A stretch of 64,000 nucleotides of DNA, from NCBI GenBank assembly GCA_022561775.1, contig JADFQO010000005.1, forward strand, positions 54,198 through 118,197. Direction: 5' to 3'. Positions 44,170 to 52,328 of this stretch are shown here, piece after piece. A program made the translations under genes and the position numbers. Numbering within the stretch: position 1 is the stretch's first letter; every line of letters begins with the position of its first letter. The DNA is from Myxococcales bacterium. GTDB taxonomy: Bacteria; Myxococcota_A; UBA9160; SMWR01. The notes beneath the pieces were generated by a model that made no database searches, was not told where the DNA came from, and saw only the letters and a list, made by a program, of their open reading frames with translations.

Positions 44170-44695
44170 TGTCGAGCAGTTCGATCTCGAATACCAGGGT
44201 GCTCTTGGGCGGGATCAGGACTTCGCTGGCTACGCGCGATCCGCCCGGGTTGACGGCCTGCACCGCGGCCATGCCGGAATACGCGAGATCCGCGGGAACG
44301 GTCAGCCGACGCTTGCCGCCGACCCGCATTCCCGGCATCCCCTGCTGCCAGCCGCGGATCAGGCTGTCCAGCGATGCGACGATCGGTGCGCCGCGTTCGT
44401 AACTCGAGTCGAACTGATGGCCGTCGAGCAACCTGCCGCGATAGTGGATCGTCACGATCTCGCTCGGGCTCTGGATTTCGGGGCCATCGCCAATCACGAG
44501 ATCCTCGATGCTGAGCTCCTGTACCGCCGCGAGCGGCTTCGGCGCGCTCTCCGCGAGTTCATCCTCAGAACCGCAGCCGAACAGGGCGATCCCGACGCCA
44601 ACAGCCATGCTCTGGGCACACGCTCTCAACGTCCGGTAAATCGAATGCCCCCTCGCCACGCCTCCTGCCGACGCCAGTCGTTCAGCTGAGACCAT
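44123..44695 (-). CDS. FKBP-type peptidyl-prolyl isomerase lipoprotein
   Basis: About 190 residues from ATG 44695 (MVSAERLASAGGVARGHSIY), with a signal segment AVGVGIALFGC giving the lipobox cysteine. The FKBP domain is complete: DGPEIQSPSEIVTIHYRGRL, DGHQFDSSYERGAPI, LIRGWQQGMPGMRVGGKRRL, VPADLAYSG, and STLVFEIELLDI. It catalyses proline isomerisation in periplasmic folding. Starts further upstream (44830) keep the frame but add a stretch without a signal. The upstream GGAG close to the 44695 ATG favours it. Its C-terminal end overlaps the small frame at 44035. Confidence 0.85.
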   Translation of the reverse strand: MVSAERLASAGGVARGHSIYRTLRACAQSMAVGVGIALFGCGSEDELAESAPKPLAAVQELSIEDLVIGDGPEIQSPSEIVTIHYRGRLLDGHQFDSSYERGAPIVASLDSLIRGWQQGMPGMRVGGKRRLTVPADLAYSGMAAVQAVNPGGSRVASEVLIPPKSTLVFEIELLDIRPREDPESQVSPTN

Positions 44696-44874
44696 CTGAC
44701 TCCATCCGACCTTTCGCTCTCTGGTCAGACTATCTATAACTGAACGCCGAGCAGCCATCACGGCCCCCCGCGGCGGCAGGAGCTGATCTTCAGCAGCCAT
44801 GGCAGACTCACCCCTAATCGCGGTCCGCAAAGCGTCGATGTTGGGATCACGATAGACCTACAGAAGGAATCCCC

Positions 44875-46518
44875 ATGCGCCTGTCGTCCGCGGTCGCTGC
44901 GATCCTCGTCCTCGCCCTCGCCCTACCCGCTGCTGCCTCGGCGGAGGATGCGAGCGCGCTAGCACACTCCGGCTTTATCTCGCTTCTGCCGCCGCTGTTC
45001 GCGATTGCGGCTGCGCTGGTATTTCGCCAGGTCATCCCCGCCCTGTTCCTCGGTCTCTGGTTCGGTGCGGCTGCGGTGAATGGCCGCTCGCTCGAAGCGA
45101 TCTGGACCGGGCTGCTCGATAGCGTGCAGATCTACGTGGTGGGCGCGATCGCCAACGCGGATCACGCGGCGATCATTGTCTTTACCTTCACGATCGGCGG
45201 AATGGTCGGGATTGTCTCGCGGTCCGGCGGCATGCTGGGCGTCGTGAATCGAATCGCGGGCTTTGCGAGCAACGCGCGCCGGGCGCAGCTCGGAACCGCA
45301 GGGCTCGGGCTCGCGATCTTCTTCGACGACTATACGAACACGCTCGTGGTCGGCAATACCATGCGCGCCGTCACCGACCGCTTGAAGGTCAGCCGCGAAA
45401 AGCTCGCCTACATCGTCGATTCGACAGCGGCGCCGGTCGCCTGTATCGCGTTGGTGACGACCTGGATCGGCTACGAAGTCGGCCTGATCGATGCGGCGAT
45501 CGCATCGATCGACGAGTTGCAGGAGCCCTATCTCATCTTCCTCCATTCGATCGCCTACAGCTTCTACCCGATTCTCGCGATCGCCTTCGTGTTCATGGTG
45601 GCGTCTTCGGGTCGCGATTTCGGACCCATGTACAGCGCCGAACGGCAAGCCGCTTTCGCGGAGCTGAACGAAGTCGAGAACGAAATCGCGTCCGGTCCTG
45701 ACCTGAGCGAAGTCAGTCCCAAGCCGGGCGTCGAGGGTCGCGCCCTCAATGCGACGCTGCCGATCGGCGTGCTGCTCGCCGCGGCATTTGGCGGGATGAT
45801 CGCCACGGGAGAGGGCGACAGCTTCCGCGAGATTGTCGGAAGCGCCGACGCCTACAAGGCGCTGTTGTGGGGCTCGCTGCTCGGCGCGCTCGCGGCGGGT
45901 GCCATGGCCGTCGGCAGCCGATCTCTCGACCTCGGCGAAACCATCGAGGCCTGGTTGGTCGGCGCCAAGGCGATGATGATGGGGATGATCGTATTGATCC
46001 TCGCCTGGGCGCTCGTCACCACCACCGAAGCACTCGGGACGGCAAATTACCTGGTGACACTACTCGGCGATGCCGTTCCGGCGAGCCTCTTGCCGACGCT
46101 CGTCTTCGTGCTCGCCGCGGTGACCGCGTTTGCGACGGGCACGAGCTGGGGAACGATGGGAATCCTGATGCCGCTGGTCGTGCCGCTGACCTGGGCGATC
46201 ATTTCGGGCGATGGCGGTGTCGATGCCGCTTCGCTCCCGATTCTCTACTCGGCGATCGCCTCCGTCCTCGCGGGTGCTGTCTGGGGAGATCACTGTTCGC
46301 CGATCTCCGACACCACGATCATGTCGTCGATCGCCTCGGGCTGCGATCACATCGCGCACGTGAGAACGCAGATGCCCTACGCGCTGCTGGTTGCGGCAGT
46401 CGCGATTTTCGCCGGAACGCTGCCCGTGGGATTCGGCATGCCGTGGTGGCTCGGGTTGGTACTCGGGTCCGCCACCTTGTGGGTCATACTGCGGATTTTC
46501 GGACGCCGCACCTCGTAA
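44875..46518 (+). CDS. NhaC-family Na+/H+ antiporter-like membrane protein
   Basis: A 547-residue membrane protein. An N-terminal signal-like span (MRLSSAVAAILVLALALPAA) precedes the NhaC core: FTFTIGGMVGIVSRSGGMLG, LGLAIFFDDYTNTLVVGNTM, VDSTAAPVACIALVTTWIGY, ATGTSWGTMGILMPLVVP and AGAVWGDHCSPISDTTIMSS. The last two motifs are the ion-transport signature of this group. It would exchange Na+ or a small organic anion for protons; some members move malate/lactate. The ATG at 44875 follows AGAAGGA. It stands divergent from the FKBP gene, 179 bases apart, and convergent with the PLP enzyme. Confidence 0.9.
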   Translation: MRLSSAVAAILVLALALPAAASAEDASALAHSGFISLLPPLFAIAAALVFRQVIPALFLGLWFGAAAVNGRSLEAIWTGLLDSVQIYVVGAIANADHAAIIVFTFTIGGMVGIVSRSGGMLGVVNRIAGFASNARRAQLGTAGLGLAIFFDDYTNTLVVGNTMRAVTDRLKVSREKLAYIVDSTAAPVACIALVTTWIGYEVGLIDAAIASIDELQEPYLIFLHSIAYSFYPILAIAFVFMVASSGRDFGPMYSAERQAAFAELNEVENEIASGPDLSEVSPKPGVEGRALNATLPIGVLLAAAFGGMIATGEGDSFREIVGSADAYKALLWGSLLGALAAGAMAVGSRSLDLGETIEAWLVGAKAMMMGMIVLILAWALVTTTEALGTANYLVTLLGDAVPASLLPTLVFVLAAVTAFATGTSWGTMGILMPLVVPLTWAIISGDGGVDAASLPILYSAIASVLAGAVWGDHCSPISDTTIMSSIASGCDHIAHVRTQMPYALLVAAVAIFAGTLPVGFGMPWWLGLVLGSATLWVILRIFGRRTS

Positions 46519-46607
46519 TCCAGAGATCCGGCGAGATCCACCTCGTGTTTGCGAGCCGGAAGAGGCTCGCCGCGCGTCTGCGAGTCGGCGTTGCATCAGC
46601 GCGGATG

Positions 46608-47870
46608 CTAGGAGACGGCCGCCATGCATTTGGGCAGCAGGTCCAGAAAGCGCCCGACTTCTTCGGCGGTGTTGTAGTGAAGAAGTCCGACGCGCAGGAC
46701 ACCGCCCGGCTCCAGGCCGAGCGCCTCGGTCAACGGCAGCGCGTAGCAGTTCCCTCCCCAGCTGAAGACCCCGCGCTTGCCGAGTTCCTCGGATAGAGCG
46801 ACCGGCGAGCAACCTTCCGCGAGGATCGCGATCGTCGGCGCGCGCTCTTCGAGCCGTTTCAGATCGGTGATGCCGACGACCCGCGCAGCCGCGATGCGCG
46901 CAACCCCTTCGAGCAGTTCTCGACACAGCGAACTCTCGTACGCCTCGATCGCCCTGAACGCCGCGCGCAGCGCGCCGCGCCGATCGAGCGAATTCCCATC
47001 GACCGAGCGGCCGAGATCCGCGAGGTAGTTCACGGCCTCGAGGGTTCCCGCGATCGCCTCGTGACATTGGGTGCCCGTCATCCAACGGTCCGGAATCACC
47101 TCGTCAGCTGCGCCGACCTTGTAGGCGGGCAGCTCGGCCATCCATTCGGATCGACCCCAGAGCACGCCGATGTGCGGCCCGAAGAACTTGTACGGCGAGC
47201 ACACCAGGTAATCGCAATCCCAGAGCCCGACGTCGATCAGGCGGTGCGGCGCGAGGTGAACCGCGTCGACGAACAGCTGCGCGCCTGCGGCATGAGCCAG
47301 TTCGGCAATCTCCTGGACGGGATTGATCGTTCCAGCCAGATTCGACGCGGCGCCGACGGCGACCAGCCGCGTGCGCTCACCGAGAGACGAGCGCAAGCTG
47401 TCGAGATCGAGCGTGCAGTCATCCGGCCGAACCCCGATCTGCTTGACGACCGCGCCCACATCGCGCGCGGCGAGCTCCCAGGGGGACACGTTCGCGTCGT
47501 GATCGAGGCGCGAGACGATGATCTCATCCCCCGCCTGCCAGGTTCTCGCGAGCGCGCGGCTCAGCGCGAATGTCAGCGTCGTCATGTTCGCGCCGAAAGA
47601 AACCTCCTCCGATCTCTCGGCTCCGACAAAATCCGCGAGCGCCCGATGCGCCTCCGCGAGCATCGCGTCGCTCTCCTGCGAGGTCGCAAACGGCCCGCCG
47701 TGATTCGCGTTGCGGTGCAGCAGATAATCGGAGACCGCCTCGACAACCCGCCGCGGCGTCTGGCTGCCCGCGGGGCCGTCGAAGAAGATCGCGGGCCGCC
47801 CCGCGACCTCCCGCTGAAGACCGGGGAACTGCGCACGAACAGAATCGATCGGAAATGCACAGGTCATCAT
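46608..47870 (-). CDS. Cysteine-desulfurase-like PLP enzyme (class V aminotransferase fold)
   Basis: A 420-residue PLP enzyme. The start (FPIDSVRAQFPGLQREVAGR, then AIFFDGPAGSQTP) is the hallmark of the cysteine-desulfurase-like subgroup. PLP contacts: LDHDANVSPW, LFVDAVHLAPHRLIDVGLWD and the Schiff-base lysine in CSPYKFFGPHIGVLWG. The C-terminal RVGLLHYNTAEEVGRFLDLL ends the fold. The usual persulfide-forming cysteine loop of IscS/SufS is not evident, so activity as a true desulfurase is doubtful; a lyase or aminotransferase is possible. It starts at ATG 47870 or one codon later (MM). No Fe-S genes are near it. Confidence 0.87.
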   Translation of the reverse strand: MMTCAFPIDSVRAQFPGLQREVAGRPAIFFDGPAGSQTPRRVVEAVSDYLLHRNANHGGPFATSQESDAMLAEAHRALADFVGAERSEEVSFGANMTTLTFALSRALARTWQAGDEIIVSRLDHDANVSPWELAARDVGAVVKQIGVRPDDCTLDLDSLRSSLGERTRLVAVGAASNLAGTINPVQEIAELAHAAGAQLFVDAVHLAPHRLIDVGLWDCDYLVCSPYKFFGPHIGVLWGRSEWMAELPAYKVGAADEVIPDRWMTGTQCHEAIAGTLEAVNYLADLGRSVDGNSLDRRGALRAAFRAIEAYESSLCRELLEGVARIAAARVVGITDLKRLEERAPTIAILAEGCSPVALSEELGKRGVFSWGGNCYALPLTEALGLEPGGVLRVGLLHYNTAEEVGRFLDLLPKCMAAVS

Positions 47871-47961
47871 GCGGAATGCTACCGCGGATCGAGAGTCGCG
47901 ACGAACCCCGCGCGCAGATCCGATCCCGTGCAGCTACACAACAGCAAGATTCTCTCCAGCC

Positions 47962-47981
47962 AACTGGATGTGAATCCAGTT
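47962..47981. repeat. Palindrome copy 1 (AACTGGAT/ATCCAGTT)
   Basis: AACTGGAT and ATCCAGTT flank a GTGA spacer. Two more copies lie at 50471 and 52014. On the plus strand it would encode QLDVNPV followed closely by a stop, similar to the end of the HNH-like protein at 52014. It sits in the 173-base gap between the PLP enzyme and the TPR gene. Confidence 0.8.
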
Positions 47982-48043
47982 ATGATCAAATGACCGCTCA
48001 CCACTTGGATAGGGTTCGAGACGAGTGTCGCCCGCAGCGAAAA

Positions 48044-50302
48044 CTAATCCGCCGCCAGTTCGGGGATCGACGGCAACTCTCCATTGCTCTGCATCTCGCG
48101 CACGCGCGCGAGCTGAGCGGCCATGTCGGCTTCGATCTCGGCGATCATCGCCTGGAACTCGGGTTCGGAGTGCAGCGATTCCAGAATCGGATTCTGTTTG
48201 AGTAAATACCACCAAAAACCGCGCCAGCCCTCGTCGATGGCTTGCCGAAGGGCCGACAACGCCTTTCGCTTGTCACCCCGCAATGCGTAGATCTGCACGT
48301 CAGCGACCCCATAGCCATCGACACCTAGGCGTGGAAGGGTCTGGATACGCTGTGAGCTACGATTCAACAGTAGATCCGCTTGTTCCTGCTCGCCGGTTTT
48401 GGACAAAACCAGCGCGAGATCGATTGCTACCCGATAATTCCTGTTTTTGAACCTGGGGGCGCCCTCGCGCAGTAATTCGGGGTGATTCTCTTCATACAAG
48501 GCGCGGGCTTCGGAGGTTCGACCCGCTTTCAGTTCATGGTTTCCGATCAGTTGGACGGGGTACACTTGCAATGCCCAATCCGGCTTGGTCTCAACCGCTT
48601 TGCGTCCATACTCCAAGCCGGCGGCTTCATCACCCCGGTACAGATGAAGAAGCAGCATGGCCTGATTGGCAACAAAGCTTTCTGGACCCACCTCGATGGA
48701 TCGATGAATCCAGTGTTCGGCTTGATCCCGGTCACCGAGATCCATGAAAAGCCTGCCGAGGTGAGCCGAATTCCACGGGTCGCCGGGATCCGCAGCTATC
48801 GCCCTTCTGAGCCACCGGACCGCTTCGCCGTACTCCCCAGAAATCAACCAATGATGACACCCGATACTCCAGAGATTGAGCGAATAGCCCGGATCGACCT
48901 CGAACGATTTCTCATTCCAGGATAACGCTTCATCAAATCGACCTAATGCTGCAAGGTCCTGCCCGACACCGTTGAGCGCGTCCGCCGACAATGGGTTCAA
49001 CTCAACTATCTTTCTGTGCAGTGCCAGAGCCTCCTCATGTCGGCCCAAGGTGTCTCGCAGGAAGTCGGCATACGCGTCATATACCGCTACAGAATTCGGA
49101 TTCAGCCTCAGGGCACGTTGAAACGTTGCCTCAGCACCCTCATAGTCAGCTCTTGCTCTCTGGATGCGCGCGAGTACGGCATGCGCCTCACCCGAACGAT
49201 CATCCAGCTCCAGTGCTTTTTCGATGAGCGGTTCAGCTTTCGCAATCATTTCATCTTGCGGGAAGCCGCTAAATCCGACTTGAAATAAGTAGCTGTTTGC
49301 CAGCTCGACATAGGCCAGCGCAAAATTGGGGTCGAGTTCAATGGCCTGCTGGAAATAATCGACCGCTTCTGCCAACGCGGCGCTGGTCAGTTTCGCCATG
49401 CGTTGTTTTCCGAGTATATACGCCTCATAGGCGGCGAGGTTTTCTGTCGGAACGGTCGCGAGTTGGTCTTGTTCTTCCGGTGACAAGGTGGCGCGCAACG
49501 CATCCGCAACGGTCTTGGCGATCTCACTCTGGATCGAAAAGATATTGGCTGCCGTCAATTCGCGGTCGTACGTCTCGGCCCAAAGGTGGGCTTCGGTCTG
49601 ACAGTCGATCAGCTGCACGTTGATCCGGACCCGATCCCCCGCCCGCTGCACTCCCCCTTCCAACACCGTCGCCACGCCGAGTTGGGTTCCGATCTCCGAA
49701 ATGCTCAGGTTCGGATCGAGCCGCTCCATGCTGATGCGCGCGATGACCTTCAGGGCACGAATCTTCGAGATCTGGGTCAGGATGTCGTCGTGGATACCCT
49801 TCGTGAACGGCTCATTGGCCGCATCTCCGCTGAGGTTGTCAAACAGCAGCACCGCGATGGATTTTTCTCGCACATCCGGTTCTGCTGCTGGAGCCTGCTC
49901 GGCGCTCCCCTTTGCCTGCTCCGACTTGGCGGTGACTTCCGCCGTCTCTGGCTCGGCTTCCAGCACGTAGTTGTCGAAGAACATGAAAGCCACAGCGAGT
50001 ACCAAGAACCCGATGATCGCGAAATCGAGCTTGCGCCCGGTCTTGTGGGTGATGGATTCCGCGCGATCCACGGCTGCTTCCCGCTTGATCCCCTCCGGCG
50101 TCAGCTCGAATGCCCAGGCAATGATGAGTGCCAGCGGAAAACCGAGGATCACCAGGAAGGTAAAGACCTTCATCACCCAGTCGGGGGCCCCGAAGGTCGG
50201 CAGCACGACCGAAGCCACTTCCACCAGCAGCCAGGCCACGATCCCATAGGCCGCGCCGATCCGGAAGACCTTGCGCCGTTTGAGTTCTGCGATGAAGGAC
50301 AT
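48044..50302 (-). CDS. TolB-N/TPR membrane signalling protein
   Basis: A 752-residue protein. The N-terminus (MSFIAELKRRKVFRIGAAYG, then VAWLLVEVASVVL) is the two-span anchor found on many proteobacterial TolB/TPR and adenylate-cyclase-associated proteins (F-P-L-A-L-I-I-A-W-A-F-E-L-T-P-E-G). A third span at about 93-112 leads to a TolB-N/FlgO-like domain (SIAVLLFDNLSGDAANEPFT and LGVATVLEGGVQRAGDRVRI), then about ten TPRs (residues 280-690). It probably assembles complexes at the inner membrane; function unknown. Its ATG is at 50302, and the 21-bp minisatellite lies immediately upstream in its 5' leader. It is bracketed by palindrome copies at 47962 and 50471. Confidence 0.8.
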   Translation of the reverse strand: MSFIAELKRRKVFRIGAAYGIVAWLLVEVASVVLPTFGAPDWVMKVFTFLVILGFPLALIIAWAFELTPEGIKREAAVDRAESITHKTGRKLDFAIIGFLVLAVAFMFFDNYVLEAEPETAEVTAKSEQAKGSAEQAPAAEPDVREKSIAVLLFDNLSGDAANEPFTKGIHDDILTQISKIRALKVIARISMERLDPNLSISEIGTQLGVATVLEGGVQRAGDRVRINVQLIDCQTEAHLWAETYDRELTAANIFSIQSEIAKTVADALRATLSPEEQDQLATVPTENLAAYEAYILGKQRMAKLTSAALAEAVDYFQQAIELDPNFALAYVELANSYLFQVGFSGFPQDEMIAKAEPLIEKALELDDRSGEAHAVLARIQRARADYEGAEATFQRALRLNPNSVAVYDAYADFLRDTLGRHEEALALHRKIVELNPLSADALNGVGQDLAALGRFDEALSWNEKSFEVDPGYSLNLWSIGCHHWLISGEYGEAVRWLRRAIAADPGDPWNSAHLGRLFMDLGDRDQAEHWIHRSIEVGPESFVANQAMLLLHLYRGDEAAGLEYGRKAVETKPDWALQVYPVQLIGNHELKAGRTSEARALYEENHPELLREGAPRFKNRNYRVAIDLALVLSKTGEQEQADLLLNRSSQRIQTLPRLGVDGYGVADVQIYALRGDKRKALSALRQAIDEGWRGFWWYLLKQNPILESLHSEPEFQAMIAEIEADMAAQLARVREMQSNGELPSIPELAAD

Positions 50303-50326
50303 ACGCGCCCTTGTGATGCCCGCCTG

Positions 50327-50424
50327 GCCGTGCCCATCCTTGCTCTAGCCGTGCGCATTCTTGCTCGAGCCGTGCGCATTCTTGCTCGAGCCGTGCCCAT
50401 CCTTGCTCGAGCCGTGCCCATTCT
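50327..50424. repeat. 21-bp minisatellite (four units plus 14 bases)
   Basis: Units begin at 50327, 50348, 50369, 50390 and 50411, each close to GCCGTGCCCATCCTTGCTCG plus A. Variation is limited to C/G and C/T changes at two positions. Unit junctions form the palindrome GCTCGAGC. The length is a multiple of three, so all frames stay open. It occupies the 5' leader of the minus-strand TPR gene. Confidence 0.9.
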
Positions 50425-50470
50425 AGCCTAGCCGCGACTCGAATCCGGCCCCATCACTGCCTTCGATCGC

Positions 50471-50490
50471 AGCTGGATTTAAATCCAGTT
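50471..50490. repeat. Palindrome copy 2 (perfect CTGGATTTAAATCCAG)
   Basis: The core CTGGATTTAAATCCAG (50473-50488) is a perfect 16-base palindrome. The right flank GTTGGCCGCGCA resembles that of copy 3 (GTTGGCGCCGCA), so these two share more than the stem. Confidence 0.85.
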
Positions 50491-50699
50491 GGCCGCGCAG
50501 AAAGTTGTACCTAAATTTCATTTTACACTTGACAGCTTTTCTGGGTAAAAACGACCCACCTGGAGATATCCGAAATCAGTGCTGCTGTGGTGCGTGGAAT
50601 CGATACAAGGGGAGCGATCTCCACGAAATCATCGCGATCGAAGACTGAGCGTTCGATCGATCGCCGTGGGTTGATTTCGGAGGTGCTTCAACCCGGTGG

Positions 50700-50705
50700 T
50701 ACACT
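50700..50705 (+). promoter_or_regulatory. -10-like box (TACACT) upstream of the HNH-like gene
   Basis: GGTGGTACACTGTCTC lies 45 bases before the ATG at 50750. It shares the GGTACACT core with the hpnH box. Confidence 0.35.
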
Positions 50706-50749
50706 GTCTCATGACTTCACCCCGAGTGTCCCTGTGAGGTCATCTTTCG

Positions 50750-52045
50750 ATGTCTGGGCTGAAGGGTCTCTCGAGCGATCAGCTGCTCGCGCGGTTGCTC
50801 GAACTGGTTCAGCGCGGCCGCGAACTCGAGGCCGAGCTGATCGAGCATCTCGCGGAGGTCGATGCGAGGAGGCTCTATCTTCGCGAGGGCTGCTCTTCGA
50901 TGTTCGCCTACTGCGTGCAGGTATTGCGCTTCGCGGAGGCGGTCGCCTACAAGCGGATCGCGGCGATGCGCGCGGCGCGGCGGCACCCCGAGGTTCTGAT
51001 CGCCCTGCGCAACGGCGAGCTTCATCTGACGGCGGTGAGCTTGCTTGCGCCTCAGCTCGCTGCGGAGAATGTTTCGGAGCTGCTAACGGCAGCGCGGCAT
51101 CGGACCGCAGACGAGATCCGCCGCATGCTGGCCGACCGGCAGCCGAAGCCAGATGTTGCTTCGTCGCTGCGGCGGCGCCCTCTCTCATCGGTTCGCTCCG
51201 CGGAGCGGGTCGACCGGAGCACCATGAAAGCCGAAATTCAGCAAACCGCGCTCGAGAAGAAGAGCGGTCTCCCAGCAACACCTCCCGATCGGTTAACGAG
51301 GCCCTCGGCTCCCGCTCCTACTCAAACCACAAACGTCTCGGCTGCAACCGCATCCTTCTCGCGATCGCCGGAACCTTTCGGCGGGGACCGCTATCTGATC
51401 CGATTCACCGCAGACGGCGAGCTCCACGCCCAGATCCTGGAACTCAAGGCGCTGATGCGCCACCAGATCCCGGACGGGGACGTGGGGAAGATCGTCGCGA
51501 AAGCAGTCGCCGTTCTCCTCCAACAGCGGCGCGCGCAGAAATTCGGGGAGTGTTCGACCCCGCGCGCGTCGCGAACCGCGCGAACTGCCAGCTCCTCTCC
51601 GTCACGACAGATTCCAGCCGCAATCCGCCGCGCGGTTTCGAAACGCGACGGCGAACGCTGCACGTTTGTATCGGCAACCGGCCGCCGTTGCGGCTCTCGC
51701 GATTTTCTCGAATTTCACCATCGAAGGCCGTGGGCACGGCATCGATCGCACGCGATCGATGGGATTACGCTGCGATGCCGGGCGCATAATCAATACGAGG
51801 CCGAGCGGGACTTCGGAGTAATGTACATGGAGCGCTTTCGCCGGCGGGACCAACCAGAAATCGCAGCATCCGTCCCAGAAACCGCAGCGTTGCCCCCAGA
51901 AACCGCAGCGTTGCCCCCAGAGACCGCGGCGTTGCCCCCAGAGACCGCGGCGTTTCCTCCAGAGATCGCGGTGTCGCTCCCGGACACGAGCCCCTCAGCC
52001 GCTCTTCAACCCGAACTGGATCTAAATCCAGTTGGCGCCGCATAA
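50750..52045 (+). CDS. HNH endonuclease-like protein with heptapeptide-repeat tail
   Basis: A 431-residue protein. Residues 1-130 are helical, of the DUF222-like type often found ahead of HNH domains (LSSDQLLARLLELVQRGREL, EVDARRLYLREGCSSMFAYC). Residues 135-285 are a variable, Ser/Arg-rich linker. The HNH domain spans about 295-356: KRDGERCTFVSATGRRCGSR with C304 and C314, LEFHHRRPWARH (H323-H324) and LRCRAHNQYEAERDFG (H346-N347). The tail consists of PETAALP repeats encoded by six 21-bp units and ends in ELDLNPVGAA, encoded by palindrome copy 3. Such HNH genes are multicopy in some genomes; mobility or a host role is unproven. Confidence 0.82.
   Translation: MSGLKGLSSDQLLARLLELVQRGRELEAELIEHLAEVDARRLYLREGCSSMFAYCVQVLRFAEAVAYKRIAAMRAARRHPEVLIALRNGELHLTAVSLLAPQLAAENVSELLTAARHRTADEIRRMLADRQPKPDVASSLRRRPLSSVRSAERVDRSTMKAEIQQTALEKKSGLPATPPDRLTRPSAPAPTQTTNVSAATASFSRSPEPFGGDRYLIRFTADGELHAQILELKALMRHQIPDGDVGKIVAKAVAVLLQQRRAQKFGECSTPRASRTARTASSSPSRQIPAAIRRAVSKRDGERCTFVSATGRRCGSRDFLEFHHRRPWARHRSHAIDGITLRCRAHNQYEAERDFGVMYMERFRRRDQPEIAASVPETAALPPETAALPPETAALPPETAAFPPEIAVSLPDTSPSAALQPELDLNPVGAA
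51854..51979 (+). repeat. 21-bp minisatellite inside the HNH-like gene (six units)
   Basis: Units start at 51854, 51875, 51896, 51917, 51938 and 51959, each close to CCAGAAACCGCAGCGTTGCC plus C. They encode the heptapeptide P-E-T-A-A-L-P with small changes at the ends. The two central pairs differ only by A/G changes, which suggests recent duplication of pairs. Confidence 0.9.
52014..52033. repeat. Palindrome copy 3 (AACTGGAT/ATCCAGTT)
   Basis: AACTGGAT and ATCCAGTT flank a CTAA spacer and lie inside the last codons of the HNH-like gene (ELDLNPV). The stem may act as a terminator-like structure for that gene; no T-run follows. Confidence 0.85.
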
Positions 52046-52328
52046 GACGGGAGCGGACAGCGGGAGACCGACATCGATCCAAACGCTCCGCGCAACGCGG
52101 CGCGATTTTACGCTAGACAGAAATGGCTCGGCCGACTGAGTGCTGACCGGTGGAGCCTTCGCTTTATCGGCACGGTCTGTCCCGGCGAAGTGAGATCCTA
52201 CGAGTAGTGGGCCCAAACAGATGCTGCATGCCCGAGCCAATTGGCATTTCGAGGTCGACCCACACGAAAATCAGAGAGGCCTGAATCTCTAGGCTGGTTT
52301 CGAGAACCGGGGTCGTCGTGACTCGAAA

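Larger units (their letters stand above)
50303..50749. other. Repeat-containing gap (447 bases) between the TPR and HNH genes
   Basis: The gap holds a 21-bp minisatellite, a perfect 16-base palindrome, an AT-rich stretch (about 50490-50560) and a -10-like box toward the HNH-like gene. No complete gene is visible. Its order (21-bp repeats, about 48 bases, palindrome) mirrors the 3' end of the HNH-like gene, so it may be the tail of a lost copy. Confidence 0.5.

Noticed and set aside
50327..51979. CRISPR array
   Set aside because: The 21-bp units are contiguous with no spacers and no cas genes are nearby; they are minisatellites.
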